Shown here in pieces: positions 63,872 through 64,000 of a stretch of 64,000 bases of DNA. The stretch is taken from positions 62,001-126,000 of the forward strand of contig NZ_VKNW01000001.1 of assembly GCF_007474535.1 (NCBI RefSeq), in the 5' to 3' direction. The DNA is from Chryseobacterium echinoideorum. GTDB lineage: Bacteria; Bacteroidota; Bacteroidia; Flavobacteriales; Weeksellaceae. Below the pieces are notes generated by a model. The model worked only from the letters and a program-made list of their open reading frames with translations, was not told where the DNA came from and did no database searches. A program made the translations under genes and the position numbers. Each line of letters opens with the position of its first letter. Position 1 is the first letter of the stretch.

Positions 63872-64000
63872 TTATACTAAAACTCCGTTTCTGGATGGAA
63901 TCGGATCGGGAAGTTCTGTTTCTCCCATAATCTGCAAAAGATCTATCTCAATAGTTCGGCAGATAGAAAGCATAGGAATATCAAACATGAGTCCTTCAAA
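63872..64000 (-). CDS. C-terminal 42 residues of an unrecognised gene (cut by window end)
   Basis: Open on the minus strand from the window edge to a TAA at 63874-63872. The peptide contains DIPMLSICRTIEIDLLQIMG and ends PSRNGVLV. I do not recognise the family. It is convergent with the outer-membrane protein gene and shares the terminator at 63817-63847. Confidence 0.5.
   Translation of the reverse strand, partial: FEGLMFDIPMLSICRTIEIDLLQIMGETELPDPIPSRNGVLV

Overview
The window is chromosomal DNA from a member of the Bacteroidota, most likely a Flavobacteriia of the Chryseobacterium/Weeksellaceae type. The evidence is low GC, several promoters of the Bacteroidota form TTG-N17-23-TAnnTTTG, a fused LpxC-FabZ, the type IX secretion regulator PorX, a RibB with a decayed RibA-like tail, and many short lipoproteins with a FSC/SC-type lipobox. 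No phage, insertion sequence, rRNA or CRISPR array was seen. Genus is inferred; no database was searched.

Layout. 0-3.4 kb: the end of a PKD-domain surface protein, an outer-membrane barrel protein, a 0.6 kb non-coding stretch and a minus-strand tRNA cluster (Ser-GCT, Pro-TGG, Arg-TCT). 3.4-6 kb: a lipoprotein amidase and aspartase. 6-10.2 kb: a small glycan island (GT2, a possible GT-B enzyme, flippase, FkbM methyltransferase). 10.2-15.8 kb: small membrane/lipoproteins, DUF2461, a DEAD-box helicase and a DUF47-Pit phosphate uptake pair. 15.8-19.7 kb: an accessory stretch with an HU-like protein, an XRE regulator separated from it by twin hairpins, then a mosaic lipoprotein with a JAMM-like metal motif followed by two small secreted proteins. 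19.8-26.3 kb: housekeeping genes (LLM oxidoreductase, RibB, rpsF-rpsR-rplI, thioredoxin protein, PrmA).

26.5-53.2 kb is one large capsule/exopolysaccharide (Wzx/Wzy-type) locus, all on the plus strand. It opens with a PglF-like dehydratase, Wza and Wzc, continues with nucleotide-sugar genes (UDP-sugar dehydrogenase, ManC, Fcl, Gmd, WecB), then a very AT-rich variable core (O-acetyltransferase, Wzx, a broken acyltransferase, four glycosyltransferases, Wzy), and closes with a CapE/cupin/CapF/CapG module for UDP-L-FucNAc, a WbuB-like transferase and PglC/PglD/PglE homologues. Predicted precursors are a diacetamido-trideoxy-hexose (bacillosamine type) as initiating sugar, L-FucNAc, GDP-L-fucose, an N-acetylhexosaminuronic acid and UDP-ManNAc. 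PglF at the first position and PglC-D-E at the last bracket the locus, so the initiating sugar is made by genes at its two ends.

53.2-64 kb returns to conserved genes: exonuclease III and PorX on the minus strand, an HD-domain phosphohydrolase, then lpxD-lpxC/fabZ-lpxA-efp, a second LpxD-like acyltransferase, sucD, an outer-membrane barrel protein and the tail of an unrecognised minus-strand gene. A structured palindromic intergenic element lies between efp and the second lpxD-like gene.
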